This document shows, one piece after another, positions 26,349 through 35,460 of a DNA stretch of 64,000 nt. How positions within the stretch are numbered: the stretch's first letter is position 1; each line of letters begins with the position of its first letter. Location: NCBI GenBank assembly GCA_937929935.1, contig CALFUL010000011.1, positions 62,001 through 126,000 of the forward strand, given 5' to 3'. Origin of the DNA: an uncultured Flavobacteriaceae bacterium (GTDB taxonomy: Bacteria; Bacteroidota; Bacteroidia; Flavobacteriales; Flavobacteriaceae). The notes beneath the pieces are model-generated. The model did not search any database. It worked only from the letters and a program-made list of their open reading frames with translations, and was not told the DNA's origin. The position numbers and the translations under genes are program-made.

Positions 26349-26565
26349 TATATGATAAAAATAAATTTTCCTTCCCTTTACCCTCCTTTTCAAATAACTT
26401 GAAAGGAAGATTAAAATTGGTTGTGTTAACATTATACCCCCTAATAAAACCCTCAAATACTTCACCACTAGCAACCGTAATTTTACAGGGTGTTCTATTT
26501 TTTTGGGCTTTTATTGAAGTTGTCATAAAAACCATCAAAACAAAAAAGGTGATATACTTTTTCAA
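26338..26565 (-). CDS. Short exported protein, probably the N-terminal half of a frameshifted gene
   Basis: This 75-residue ORF has signal peptide KKYITFFVLMVFMTTSIKAQ followed by KITVASGEVFEGFIRGYN, the opening of small Bacteroidota proteins that have a strand-turn start with a Gly-rich 'EGFI' segment. It ends at a TGA (26338-26340) inside the start of the next ORF. The start is TTG at 26563-26565, eight bases after the DUF1080 gene ends, so it is in that operon. A single-base indel near 26340-26400, which has several short A/T runs, would join it with 26025..26348. Confidence 0.5.
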   Translation of the reverse strand: MKKYITFFVLMVFMTTSIKAQKNRTPCKITVASGEVFEGFIRGYNVNTTNFNLPFKLFEKEGKGKENLFLSYNVN

Positions 26566-26572
26566 TCTAAAA

Positions 26573-27205
26573 CTATTCTGACTTAACCAATTCTGTAATC
26601 AGAAGATTACGCCAATTGACTTTAATACCTCCGCCATCATGTATTTGAAGCGCTATACCCCCTTCACCTTGCCCAATTTTGGCATCAGTGAGGGTAATCA
26701 TTTCATTACCATTTAACCATGACGTTATGGTATCCCCATTGACTCGAATTTTCATGGTGTTCCATTCGCCCATTTTCAAAGCTTTATCTTTTTCAGGATC
26801 TGGTTTGATGAGCCAACCACGGCCATAAGATTCATATACGCCACCTGTATCATTACCCGGAGGTGCTACCTCAACTTGCCAACCACTTACTTTAGTGCCT
26901 TCAACTGTTGAACGAATAAAAATTCCGCTATTTCCGTTTGCTTCTTGTTTAAAGTCTACTAATAATTCAAAGTTTTTGTAGTGCTTATTTGTTCCTAAAT
27001 ATCCGTATGCCTTATCGGGCCCACTTTCGCAAACTAAGATTCCGTCTTCTACATACCATTTTTCAGTTCCGTAGATAGTCCATCCATCTAAATTCTCTCC
27101 ATTAAAAAGTGATTGCTGCTTTACTGTTTCAGTATTAGTTTGAGACGTTGTTTTACAAGAAACAAGAAAGAGGGTTAGTACTGCACTAATTACATATTTT
27201 TTCAT
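26573..27205 (-). CDS. DUF1080 (3-keto-disaccharide hydrolase) family lipoprotein
   Basis: This 210-residue lipoprotein has signal VISAVLTLFLVSC (Cys near residue 17). The mature part is the DUF1080 concanavalin-like domain: FNGENLDGWTIYG, SGPDKAYGYLGT, FELLVDFKQEANGNSGIFIR, GTKVSGWQVEVAP, WNTMKIRVNGDTITSWLNG and GGIALQIHDGG. The family includes 3-keto-disaccharide hydrolases that cleave oxidised glycosides, which fits the GMC dehydrogenase and Gfo/Idh/MocA genes elsewhere in the window (inference). Catalytic residues are not well enough known to check. Confidence 0.88.
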   Translation of the reverse strand: MKKYVISAVLTLFLVSCKTTSQTNTETVKQQSLFNGENLDGWTIYGTEKWYVEDGILVCESGPDKAYGYLGTNKHYKNFELLVDFKQEANGNSGIFIRSTVEGTKVSGWQVEVAPPGNDTGGVYESYGRGWLIKPDPEKDKALKMGEWNTMKIRVNGDTITSWLNGNEMITLTDAKIGQGEGGIALQIHDGGGIKVNWRNLLITELVKSE

Positions 27206-27282
27206 TGTTGTAGTTTTTAAAGTAACACCCGTTCAGGGTAAAAATTTCTATAATCTCTTTAAGTAGAGGTTTACCTATTCTT

Positions 27283-27723
27283 TTAATTAAACCATTGCCC
27301 GTAAGGAATTCGGCTAAGAATCAAAAGCAAACCTAGGCCATAAAAAATGGCAATACTTTTAAATTTCTTTTTACCCTCAATAAATTTTTTGTGACGTGAC
27401 CAGCCAATGGTTATTAAAACAATGGCTATAATATTTGTAAAAGGATGTTCAACTGCCAGCAAACGAGATGCAGCATTTAACCCACCCATGCCTAATTCTT
27501 GTATGGCATTTAATCCGCTTGGTGAAACAAAAAATAACACTAACCCAACAAGCAACATGATGTGAGAAAGAATAAGCGCAAATAAGCTCAGTCTAAAATC
27601 TTTTTCAGGGGTAAACATTTTATTGCTAAATAAACCTCTTAAAGCATTGATAACGGCTAAAATGAGAATGGCTAAAGCAACGTACGCAATATATGAGTGA
27701 ATGGTTTGAATAGTTTGGTACAT
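27283..27723 (-). CDS. Four-helix membrane protein of unknown function
   Basis: This 146-residue inner-membrane protein has four hydrophobic helices (IAYVALAILILAVINAL, FALILSHIMLLVGLVLFF, FTNIIAIVLITIGWSRHK and a last one ending LLLILSRIPYG). His residues near positions 9, 53 and 92 lie in or by the helices and could ligate heme, but this is a guess; I do not recognise the family. The ATG is at 27721-27723 and the downstream DUF1080 gene is 77 bases away. A terminator separates it from the TonB receptor gene (27820). Confidence 0.65.
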   Translation of the reverse strand: MYQTIQTIHSYIAYVALAILILAVINALRGLFSNKMFTPEKDFRLSLFALILSHIMLLVGLVLFFVSPSGLNAIQELGMGGLNAASRLLAVEHPFTNIIAIVLITIGWSRHKKFIEGKKKFKSIAIFYGLGLLLILSRIPYGQWFN

Positions 27724-27766
27724 GATATCTTTTATTTAGAAATTAAATGTAGTGAATTTTGAGAAT

Positions 27767-27798
27767 AAAAAAACCCTGCCGATTGGCAGGGTTTTTTT
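27767..27798. terminator. Hairpin terminator of the TonB receptor gene
   Basis: Arms 27767-27780 and 27785-27798 (AAAAAAACCCTGCC and its complement) enclose loop GATT, with a T-run on both strands. It follows the receptor stop by 21 bases on the minus strand. Confidence 0.85.
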
Positions 27799-27819
27799 AT
27801 TTAGGTTATGCTTAGTTTA

Positions 27820-30800
27820 TTAGAAACTATAACGTAGCCCTATTTGTGCTTGCCATCTTGATGATTGTAATCCAAAATCATCAAGTTCAACTAAATTTGG
27901 ACTTCCATCTGCATTAACAACACCGTCATTAACACTAAAAACAGGAGTGTCACCATTAGATACCGTTTGTAACGGACTAACATTTCTTCTGATAAATTTT
28001 CTTTGACCCCATTCAGAGTTTAGAAGATTTGTGAAGTTGAATATATCAGCAGATAATTGAAATGTATGTTTTTTGTCACCTACGTTAAAAGAGAAGTCTT
28101 GTAATACTTTTAAATCTACAATATGACTCCAAGGCCCTCTAACTGCATTTCTTTCAGCGTAACCACCTCTATTTTCATCTAAATAGTCAGCACTATTAAT
28201 GAACGTATCTAAACGCTGCCATTGCGCATCTTGCTCAGCTGCGTCGCCTGATAATTCAATTTCAGAAGCTGAAGCAGGAATGTAAATTAATGCATTGTCT
28301 CTAGAATCATCATTGAATAAATCTCTACCTTCTCTATATGTAAAACTATAAGGTCCGCTTTGTGAACCGTCATACGTTAAACCAAAAGTGGTGCTAATTT
28401 TTTCGTTCCATTTTAACTGATAAGAGAAGTTTCCGAAAATTCTATTACCCAATGCAAAATCAGAGCGAGAAAGAGGAATGTTTGAATTCTTACCGTTAAC
28501 GGTCTGAATATTTCTCCATTGTGAACTGTTTTGAGAAGAGGTGCCATCAAAAACTTTGTTTGACTCACCAAAAGTATAAGATACTTGACCTGAAAAACCA
28601 TTTGCATAAGGCTTCTTCAAACTAAATGTTACGTTAGTTGCATTACCTTCATTGGTATTTGAAGCTAAAATAATTCTACCGTAGGTATCATCAATTTCAT
28701 CTCCTCTATCATAAAAAGGACGATTATCAGCACCTTGGTAGTTACCAATTGGGCCTTTAATGTTTAAATTTTCATAATAAATATCTGAGATTACATCAGT
28801 ATACAAGAAATCTGCAGAAGCGATCAGATCCCACCAAGGTAGTTTTTGATCTATTGCAATATTATACTTTGTAACCTGTGGTAGTTTAAAATCTTCAGCT
28901 AGTAAATCAATATTACCACCAACACCTCCTGATCCAGGAGTAACATTTTCAAATTGGTTGTTCACGTCAGGCTCAAAAGCTTGACCTGCACCAGGGCCAA
29001 AAAATGTAGCGTCAAATGTAAATCCGCCCGTAACACCATTGTTATTATAACTTCCGCCTGGCCATACTAATGGCAATCTAGAAGTAAAAACTCCTACCCC
29101 ACCACGAACTTGTGTTGTTCTATCACCTTTAACATCCCAGTTAAAACCAAGTCTAGGTGCAAAATGAGTAATACCCTTAATACCTTGACCTACTTGAGCG
29201 CCTTGTAAATCTTTACCTTCTGCTTCAAGCAAACCTATTGTACGTGTATTGAAATCATCATTTACAGACCCATCAGCCCAGTAAGGTATATCAACTCTAA
29301 CTCCTAAGCTAGCTTTGAAATTATCGCTAACTTGAATATCATCTTGTACGTAAAAACCAGCTTGAAAAGTTTTAAAATCAGCAGAACCAGCTGACTCATC
29401 ACCGTTAATACCGTTACCCACTAAAGAATATCCGTGTTGGTATACATCTGCAATTTGTCCGGTTAAGAATTGATTTAAACCAGATGATGTTAAATCTCCG
29501 TTACCATCAAATTGATCTTCAAACGTATAGTCTCCGAAGTTAAAAGCAAAGAATAAGTTTTTGACACTAGCAAATTCAAGGTTAGCTCCTATCGTTATCG
29601 CATGTTTACCAGAGTTAATTTCAAAATTATTAGTAATAGTTGTTAAGTCAGTATTCAACAGATTCGCTGTTGAAAATGGTTCAGAACCAAAAGATATAGT
29701 TCCGCCCCCATCTTGAATATCTACAGTAGGAAATTCTTGACCTGAAGGATCACGATCATCTCTAACAGCTGTGTAAGTAAAAATAAAATTGTTTGAAAAT
29801 TTACTACCAAAATTAGAATTCAATTCTATCGCTGTTGAATTTGTGTTTGATATAAAAGCCTCAGAACCATTGATAAATCCAATATTTCTATTGCCTGAAC
29901 TTCTTGCTTCTAAATTATCAGCTCCGACATACCCATGACGTAATGATAATTTATGATTGTCATTAATATTCCAATCTATTTTGGCTGTTATTTTATTACT
30001 CTCTAAAGTTCTGGTATTGTTATTAAAAATACCTGGATCATACCCGTAAGTTGATTGTAAAAAACTACTTAGGCTTGCTAAGTCAGCTTCTGAAGACCTA
30101 CCTGTATAATTACTAAAATTAAAAGGTTGAGGCACTTCTTCATCTTGACGTTCATAGTTCAAAAAGAAAAAGAGTTTGTCTTTAACAATTGGCCCACCTA
30201 TTCTTACACCGTATGTGGTTGCATTAAAATCAGCAACTTTAGCTCTTTCTTCTCCGTCACCTACTAAAGAAGGTGGTGTTTTACCAACCAAACTTTGATT
30301 TCTAGAAAAACCGTAAACAGAACCTTCAATTTCATTAGAACCTGAACGCGTTACTGCATTAATTGAACCCCCTGAGAAACCAGATTGGCGTACATCAAAA
30401 GGAGCAATGTTTATTTGAAAAGATGCAATTGCATCAACAGAAAAAGGATTCACACCTGTTTGACCACCATTGGTGCCAGAACCTGCCAAACCAAAAACAT
30501 CATTATTAGCGGCGCCATCAATATAAATGGCATTATATCTATTGTTTTGACCTGCTAGTGAAATTGAAAAGCCATCATTACCCTCTGTAATTTGTGCTTG
30601 AGGTGTTATTCTAACAAAATCAGCAATTGACCTAGAAGCAGCAGGTAATGTAGCAATATCTCTTGCCGAAACATTGGTTTCAGTTCCTGTTTTATTGTTG
30701 CCAGCAGCCGTTACAACTACTTCATCTAGTGCTGTTGAAGATTCAGACATTTTTGAATTGATTCTTGCTCTTTGTCCTAAATCAAGATAAACACCTTCTC

Positions 30801-31068
30801 TCTTATCAGCATTAAAACCAACATAAGAAATGGTAATGGTATATGGACCACCAACTCGCAGACCAGATAGACGATAATACCCGTCAAAATCTGTTATTGC
30901 GCCGTAGGTTGTTCCTGATGGCGTGTGTAGCGCTACAATGTTAGCTCCTAGGAGAGGCTCTCCTACATTATCTGTTACCTGACCCCCGATTGAAGCTGAG
31001 GTTACCCCTTGTGAAAATGCAACGGCAGTCATTAGAAACACGACCATTGCGATGTAGATTTTTTTCAT
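27820..31068 (-). CDS. TonB-dependent receptor with carboxypeptidase-regulatory-like domain (Oar-like)
   Basis: This outer-membrane receptor of 1082 residues has a signal peptide (IAMVVFLMTAVAFSQ) from the ATG at 31066-31068; an in-frame ATG at 31122 would add 18 residues before it. The CarboxypepD_reg-like domain (about 25-105: SIGGQVTDNVGEPLLGANI, FDGYYRLSGLRVGGPYTI) is followed by the plug (LDEVVVTAAGNN, RSIADFVRITP, GSINAVTRSGSNEIEGSV) and a large beta-barrel ending QIGLRYSF. No SusD gene is adjacent. Barrel strand LDFFLFLNYERQDEEVPQ-like segments match Oar-type receptors of gliding bacteria. Ligand unknown. Confidence 0.92.
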   Translation of the reverse strand: MKKIYIAMVVFLMTAVAFSQGVTSASIGGQVTDNVGEPLLGANIVALHTPSGTTYGAITDFDGYYRLSGLRVGGPYTITISYVGFNADKREGVYLDLGQRARINSKMSESSTALDEVVVTAAGNNKTGTETNVSARDIATLPAASRSIADFVRITPQAQITEGNDGFSISLAGQNNRYNAIYIDGAANNDVFGLAGSGTNGGQTGVNPFSVDAIASFQINIAPFDVRQSGFSGGSINAVTRSGSNEIEGSVYGFSRNQSLVGKTPPSLVGDGEERAKVADFNATTYGVRIGGPIVKDKLFFFLNYERQDEEVPQPFNFSNYTGRSSEADLASLSSFLQSTYGYDPGIFNNNTRTLESNKITAKIDWNINDNHKLSLRHGYVGADNLEARSSGNRNIGFINGSEAFISNTNSTAIELNSNFGSKFSNNFIFTYTAVRDDRDPSGQEFPTVDIQDGGGTISFGSEPFSTANLLNTDLTTITNNFEINSGKHAITIGANLEFASVKNLFFAFNFGDYTFEDQFDGNGDLTSSGLNQFLTGQIADVYQHGYSLVGNGINGDESAGSADFKTFQAGFYVQDDIQVSDNFKASLGVRVDIPYWADGSVNDDFNTRTIGLLEAEGKDLQGAQVGQGIKGITHFAPRLGFNWDVKGDRTTQVRGGVGVFTSRLPLVWPGGSYNNNGVTGGFTFDATFFGPGAGQAFEPDVNNQFENVTPGSGGVGGNIDLLAEDFKLPQVTKYNIAIDQKLPWWDLIASADFLYTDVISDIYYENLNIKGPIGNYQGADNRPFYDRGDEIDDTYGRIILASNTNEGNATNVTFSLKKPYANGFSGQVSYTFGESNKVFDGTSSQNSSQWRNIQTVNGKNSNIPLSRSDFALGNRIFGNFSYQLKWNEKISTTFGLTYDGSQSGPYSFTYREGRDLFNDDSRDNALIYIPASASEIELSGDAAEQDAQWQRLDTFINSADYLDENRGGYAERNAVRGPWSHIVDLKVLQDFSFNVGDKKHTFQLSADIFNFTNLLNSEWGQRKFIRRNVSPLQTVSNGDTPVFSVNDGVVNADGSPNLVELDDFGLQSSRWQAQIGLRYSF

Positions 31069-31200
31069 TTGTTTGAGTGTTATATTAGTTCTTATTTTAA
31101 ATTTCAAAATATCATTAGACACCTAAATTACTTTCTGGTATTTAAAAAATTGAGAAGAACTAAATTAATAATTTGTTGTTATTTACAAATGAAAACCTAA

Positions 31201-31208
31201 CAAAGTTA
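31201..31208 (-). promoter_or_regulatory. -7 box TAACTTTG for the TonB receptor gene
   Basis: An exact TAnnTTTG match on the minus strand, 132 bases before the receptor ATG, which implies a long 5' leader. No TTG is seen at -33. Confidence 0.4.
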
Positions 31209-31241
31209 TTAGAGGTTGTTAAGAAATGTGAAGCTCATGAA

Positions 31242-32879
31242 TTAACTCTTGAAATATTTCAATAAATGCAAGGTTGAACCATCATGGTTACTCATTTCTG
31301 AACTATTGATGTCTTTCAAAGTAGTTCCTGCTAATTGTTTTCCTAATTCAACGCCCCATTGATCATAGCTAAAAATATTCCAGATTATCCCTTGAACAAA
31401 AATTTTGTGTTCATAGAGGGCAATTAATGACCCAAGAGATTGGGGTGTTAATGAATCAATCAAAATTGTATTGGTGGGCTTGTTGCCTTCAAATACCTTA
31501 AAAGGAAACAATTTTTGCGATTCTATTTCAGACATATTCTTAGCCGCTAACTCGGTCTTAACTTCTTTTTCTGTTTTGCCATTCATCAATGCTTCAGTTT
31601 GCGCAAAGAAATTAGCCATCAATTTGTTGTGATGATCACTATCGCCGTACAAAGAGTTTTTAAACCCGATGAAATCAGCCGGAATCAACTTAGTGCCTTG
31701 GTGAATTAATTGAAAAAAGGCGTGTTGAGAGTTAGTACCTGGTTCTCCCCAAATTATTGTGCCTGTTTGGTAGTCAACCTTATTTCCGTTTCGATCTACA
31801 CTTTTGCCATTACTCTCCATAATACCCTGCTGTAAATAAGCAGAAAATCTTGATAAATATTGAGTGTAAGGTATAATGGCTTCGGTCTCAGCACCATGAA
31901 AGTTATTGTACCATATGCTCAACAAAGCTAATACTACCGGTATGTTATTGTCAAAATCAGTAGTTTTAAAATGCTCATCCATATCATTAGCGCCCTCAAG
32001 AAGCTTATCAAAGTTCTCATACCCTACGGCCAAAGCAATTGACAGACCTACGGCACTCCATAAAGAGAATCGACCTCCTACCCAATCCCACATCGGAAAA
32101 ACATTTTCGCTCGCAATACCAAACTCTGCTATTTTCTCAGTGTTGGTTGAAACCGCAGCAAAATGTTTAGCAATGTCTTCTTGCTTTGCATCCTTTAAAA
32201 ACCACTTTTTAATTGTGGTTGCATTGCTCAAGGTTTCTTGGGTTGTAAACGTTTTTGAAACCACTACAAATAAAGTAGTCTCACGGTTTAAATTTTTGAG
32301 TACCTCTTGTACATGATCCCCATCCACATTACTTACAAAATGTACATTTAAATGGTTCTTGTAAAACTTAAGCGCTTCCGTAACCATTGCCGGACCCAAA
32401 TCTGAGCCGCCAATTCCTATATTCACAACATCTGTAAAGGGTTTATTGGTATGCCCTTTTTTATCGCCATAAATAACGGCTTCAGTAAATTTTCTAATAT
32501 GATCCTTTACCTGATAAACCTCATCGACAATATTCTCGCCATCAACCAAAATTTTATCATTACGTTTTGCTCTAAGTGCAGTATGTAAAACCGCTCTGCC
32601 TTCAGTTTGATTAATAGTCTTGCCACCAAAATAATGTGAAATAGCATCCTTTAGTTTGACTTCATCAGCCAACTTTAATAGCAATTTTAAAGTCTCATCC
32701 GTAATTTGATTCTTTGAAAAATCAACTAAGAAATCATTCCATTTAATTGAAAAATCTTGAGCACGATTTTCATTTTTTTCGAATAATTGTTTTAGATGGA
32801 TGCCATTGAATTCAGATAAATGTTCTGCCAACGCCATCCAAGCGCCAGTACTTTGCGGATTTATATTTGGTAATGCCAT
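31242..32879 (-). CDS. pgi: Glucose-6-phosphate isomerase
   Basis: This 545-residue cytosolic enzyme interconverts glucose-6-phosphate and fructose-6-phosphate. Both PGI signatures are present: [20 protein letters not shown] (about residues 265-284) and [19 protein letters not shown] near 475-493 with the following [21 protein letters not shown] and [14 protein letters not shown] add the active-site residues (catalytic Glu and His). Length matches the bacterial and eukaryotic long form. Upstream lies the second copy of the dispersed repeat. Confidence 0.97.
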   Translation of the reverse strand: MALPNINPQSTGAWMALAEHLSEFNGIHLKQLFEKNENRAQDFSIKWNDFLVDFSKNQITDETLKLLLKLADEVKLKDAISHYFGGKTINQTEGRAVLHTALRAKRNDKILVDGENIVDEVYQVKDHIRKFTEAVIYGDKKGHTNKPFTDVVNIGIGGSDLGPAMVTEALKFYKNHLNVHFVSNVDGDHVQEVLKNLNRETTLFVVVSKTFTTQETLSNATTIKKWFLKDAKQEDIAKHFAAVSTNTEKIAEFGIASENVFPMWDWVGGRFSLWSAVGLSIALAVGYENFDKLLEGANDMDEHFKTTDFDNNIPVVLALLSIWYNNFHGAETEAIIPYTQYLSRFSAYLQQGIMESNGKSVDRNGNKVDYQTGTIIWGEPGTNSQHAFFQLIHQGTKLIPADFIGFKNSLYGDSDHHNKLMANFFAQTEALMNGKTEKEVKTELAAKNMSEIESQKLFPFKVFEGNKPTNTILIDSLTPQSLGSLIALYEHKIFVQGIIWNIFSYDQWGVELGKQLAGTTLKDINSSEMSNHDGSTLHLLKYFKS

Positions 32880-32900
32880 ATTTAATTTTTAAGTAAATAA

Positions 32901-32985
32901 CCTCGGAGCAAGCTTACAAGGCATTTAAAGGAACATTAATTTCGACGCAAGCATCGAAGCATTTAAATCTCGATTATCGAGTAAA
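32901..32985 (-). repeat. Dispersed repeat, copy 2 (~85 bp)
   Basis: The partner of 15463-15553; the 53-base core 32933-32985 is 87% identical without gaps. It contains hairpins TTCGA...TCGAA and CTCGA-TTA-TCGAG. It lies 21 bases upstream of the pgi start codon, within its leader region on the opposite strand sense. Confidence 0.7.
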
Positions 32986-33059
32986 CGGAAGATTTTTATG
33001 CCAGACACAAAAATAATCAATAACAATTACATGAGTTGAAAAAAAAGATGCGCTACTTT

Positions 33060-34361
33060 TTAGTCATTCATGACTACTTCATCAGCCTTTTGCTCAGGCT
33101 CTTCTTCAATTTTAACGGGGTAAGCAATACAATCTATTTGTCTTTTCAAAGGGTCTATGTAATCAAAATAATCAGGCTGTAAAGTTTCGGCTAAAGGTTC
33201 AGCCTGGGGTAGTTCTTCTCTCAGGGGATCTACTTGTCTGCCGTTTTTCCAGAAACGATAACATACATGCGGACCACTTGTATTACCTGTCATACCAACC
33301 CAACCTATTACATCGCCTTGTTTGACACGGTCGCCTTGTCTCACTTTTTGCTTTTTCATGTGAAGGTATTGTGTACTATAGGTGCTATTATGACGAATTT
33401 TTACATACCTACCATTGCCCCCTTTTCTTGTCGATTCTGAAACAATACCGTCAGCGGTTGCTAAAATAGGGGTGCCAACACGAGCAGCATAATCTGTACC
33501 TCTATGTGGGCGTACTCTATTGCCATAGTATCTTATTCTTCTTCTTAAATTGTATTTTGATGATAAACGCCCATATTCAACCGGCATTCTTAAAAATGTT
33601 CTTCTTAAATTATTTGCTTCATCATCAAAATAATCAGTCAAGCTTTTTAATGAATCGTTCTCATAAGCGAATGCATAAAACTCTTTTCCGGCGTGGTTAA
33701 AGTAAGCAGCTTCTATTTCTTCTGATCCGGCATAAATGGTGTCATTAACATACTTTTCTTTATAAAGCACCTTAAAACTATCGCCTTCTTGAAGGCCTAC
33801 AAAATCAACAGTCCATGCATAAATATTGGCAAAATCATGGGTAACGGCGTAATCAACCCCTTGTTCATCAAACACCAATGATAAAGAAGACCCATTTTCA
33901 ATCACACCTGCGACTTCTTTGTCTTTAAAAGATACTTTTCGTTTTTTAGTATAGGCATTTACGCTATCTCTAAAATCAACAACCGTATAATTAACAAGAT
34001 CGTTTTGATAAATGAAAACTTCAGCTTTTTCTGTGGTATCTTTTGACTTTAAAATGGTGTAAGGCTTACCAACACGAATTTTTCTGACATCAAAAGTATC
34101 TCTGAAATCTGAAGAAAGTTTGACAATTTTTGGGTAATCAACTTTATTGTCAGTCATTAATTCTCCGAAACTATCGCCATATTTAATGGTATCATGCGCT
34201 ACCGTAAATTCATCAGTGTCAAACCCAAAAAGCGTTGGCTTTTTTTCGATTGTATTTATCTCTGTTGTCAAATCATTAGACTCTTCAGAAGATTTTTTGA
34301 CGTCATTTTTACATGATGACACCAAACAAATAGTAAAAATTAGGCCCCAGATCTTCATCAT
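33060..34361 (-). CDS. M23-family metallopeptidase lipoprotein (LytM domain)
   Basis: This 433-residue exported peptidoglycan hydrolase or regulator has lipoprotein signal IFTICLVSSC (Cys about 17). An N-terminal region of about 270 residues resembles OapA/Csd3-type inhibitory domains. The LytM domain follows at about 280-390: RPHRGTDYAARVGTPILA (zinc His and Asp), YSTQYLHMKK and GNTSGPHVCYRFW (HxH-type ligand reduced to PHVCYR). The C-terminus is acidic. ATG at 34359-34361 overlaps the stop of the upstream dioxygenase gene by four bases, so the two are translationally coupled. Confidence 0.85.
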   Translation of the reverse strand: MMKIWGLIFTICLVSSCKNDVKKSSEESNDLTTEINTIEKKPTLFGFDTDEFTVAHDTIKYGDSFGELMTDNKVDYPKIVKLSSDFRDTFDVRKIRVGKPYTILKSKDTTEKAEVFIYQNDLVNYTVVDFRDSVNAYTKKRKVSFKDKEVAGVIENGSSLSLVFDEQGVDYAVTHDFANIYAWTVDFVGLQEGDSFKVLYKEKYVNDTIYAGSEEIEAAYFNHAGKEFYAFAYENDSLKSLTDYFDDEANNLRRTFLRMPVEYGRLSSKYNLRRRIRYYGNRVRPHRGTDYAARVGTPILATADGIVSESTRKGGNGRYVKIRHNSTYSTQYLHMKKQKVRQGDRVKQGDVIGWVGMTGNTSGPHVCYRFWKNGRQVDPLREELPQAEPLAETLQPDYFDYIDPLKRQIDCIAYPVKIEEEPEQKADEVVMND

Positions 34362-35338
34362 TTCTTATCAAAAACATTTTGAGGATTAAAGATATGATCT
34401 ACCCATTGTTTTCCCCAATCATTTAACTCTTCTTTGGTATATATTTCCGGAAAAAAAATGACCTTCTGAAAACTAGGGGGTAAATATTGTTTCCAATTTG
34501 TGCCTCCAGTTGATCCAACTTGCTCCTTTTCTTTGGCTAAATATCTATGTGCTGACCCCATATGCATCAAAGGCCAATTAACGTTTGCATTTAAATCTAA
34601 AGTTTTTAAAGATTCTATAAGTTTTTCATTGCCTTTATCTTCAGCATTTAGTTGAAGGTATTTATCATAGATGGTATTGTTCTTTACCTGTTTGGCAATT
34701 CGCACCAAACGCGGCGTATATCTATATTCAAACTGCTTAAGGGTCAAAGTTTTTTGACCTGAAGAAACATCAGTAGCTCCTTTTTTCCAATAGATATTTT
34801 CATATAAAACCTCAATTGTATGATCAGCTGAAAATTGTTCACGCTCAGAAAGATGTACTAAATTTTCTAAAGCCGTTGAATAAATCTCTATCATTCTGTA
34901 TTGCACTGATTGAAAACCACTTGCTGGCAACAATGCCATTCTGTATTTCAAAAATTGCTCACGCTCCATACCTTTAATCATGATGCTAAAAGAAGATATC
35001 AGAGTCTGGTAATAACTGTTGATGCGCCTTACTTTTTCAATAAAAAAATCTACATTCTGTGACTTATCATCAACCAATTGCTTTTGCTCATGTAAAATGA
35101 GTTTAAAATAAAGCTCAGTTATTTGATGATACATGATGAAAATCTCTTCATCAGGAAAATAAGTACGTGGCTGTTGCAGACTTAACAGGGTGTCGAGATT
35201 AATATAATCCCAATATGTTAAGTAGCGTTGGTATAAGAGGCCATCAAGATATGAACTAAGATTTTGACCCGAGTCTTTATATTTTTCTTCTAGTTTTAAT
35301 ATTTGGGAATCAATCTGCTCTTTGTTCTCCATGTGCAT
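34358..35338 (-). CDS. Tryptophan 2,3-dioxygenase family protein
   Basis: This 326-residue heme enzyme family opens the indole ring of tryptophan to N-formylkynurenine. Family motifs are YHQITELYFKLILHEQKQL (heme-pocket and substrate region, about residues 75-93), GFQSVQYRMIE, and HRYLAKEKEQVGSTGGTNWK near 285, with GGTNW in place of the usual GTGGS-type loop. Start is either of two near ATGs (35336-35338 or two codons on). No kynurenine-pathway neighbour is visible; instead it is translationally coupled to an M23 peptidase, an odd pairing. The promoter box at 35398 is followed by an inverted repeat. Confidence 0.85.
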   Translation of the reverse strand: MHMENKEQIDSQILKLEEKYKDSGQNLSSYLDGLLYQRYLTYWDYINLDTLLSLQQPRTYFPDEEIFIMYHQITELYFKLILHEQKQLVDDKSQNVDFFIEKVRRINSYYQTLISSFSIMIKGMEREQFLKYRMALLPASGFQSVQYRMIEIYSTALENLVHLSEREQFSADHTIEVLYENIYWKKGATDVSSGQKTLTLKQFEYRYTPRLVRIAKQVKNNTIYDKYLQLNAEDKGNEKLIESLKTLDLNANVNWPLMHMGSAHRYLAKEKEQVGSTGGTNWKQYLPPSFQKVIFFPEIYTKEELNDWGKQWVDHIFNPQNVFDKK

Positions 35339-35351
35339 GCATTCTATTTCA

Positions 35352-35383
35352 GTTGTTTACATTAAAATGTTATGATAAACAAC
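35352..35383 (-). promoter_or_regulatory. Inverted repeat GTTGTTTA-N16-TAAACAAC, operator-like
   Basis: An 8-bp perfect inverted repeat flanks an inner ACATTAAAATGT palindrome. It lies between the -7 box at 35398-35405 and the dioxygenase start codon, the usual place for a repressor or attenuation element. Confidence 0.4.
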
Positions 35384-35397
35384 AAAAATCGCTTGCT

Positions 35398-35405
35398 CAA
35401 AATTA
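35398..35405 (-). promoter_or_regulatory. -7 box TAATTTTG for the dioxygenase operon
   Basis: An exact TAnnTTTG match on the minus strand, 60 bases before the ATG. No clear -33 element. Confidence 0.4.
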
Positions 35406-35460
35406 CGGAAAGATTTTGAAACTAAAGTTGATGAATCAATCAATAAAATAAGGGTGTAGC

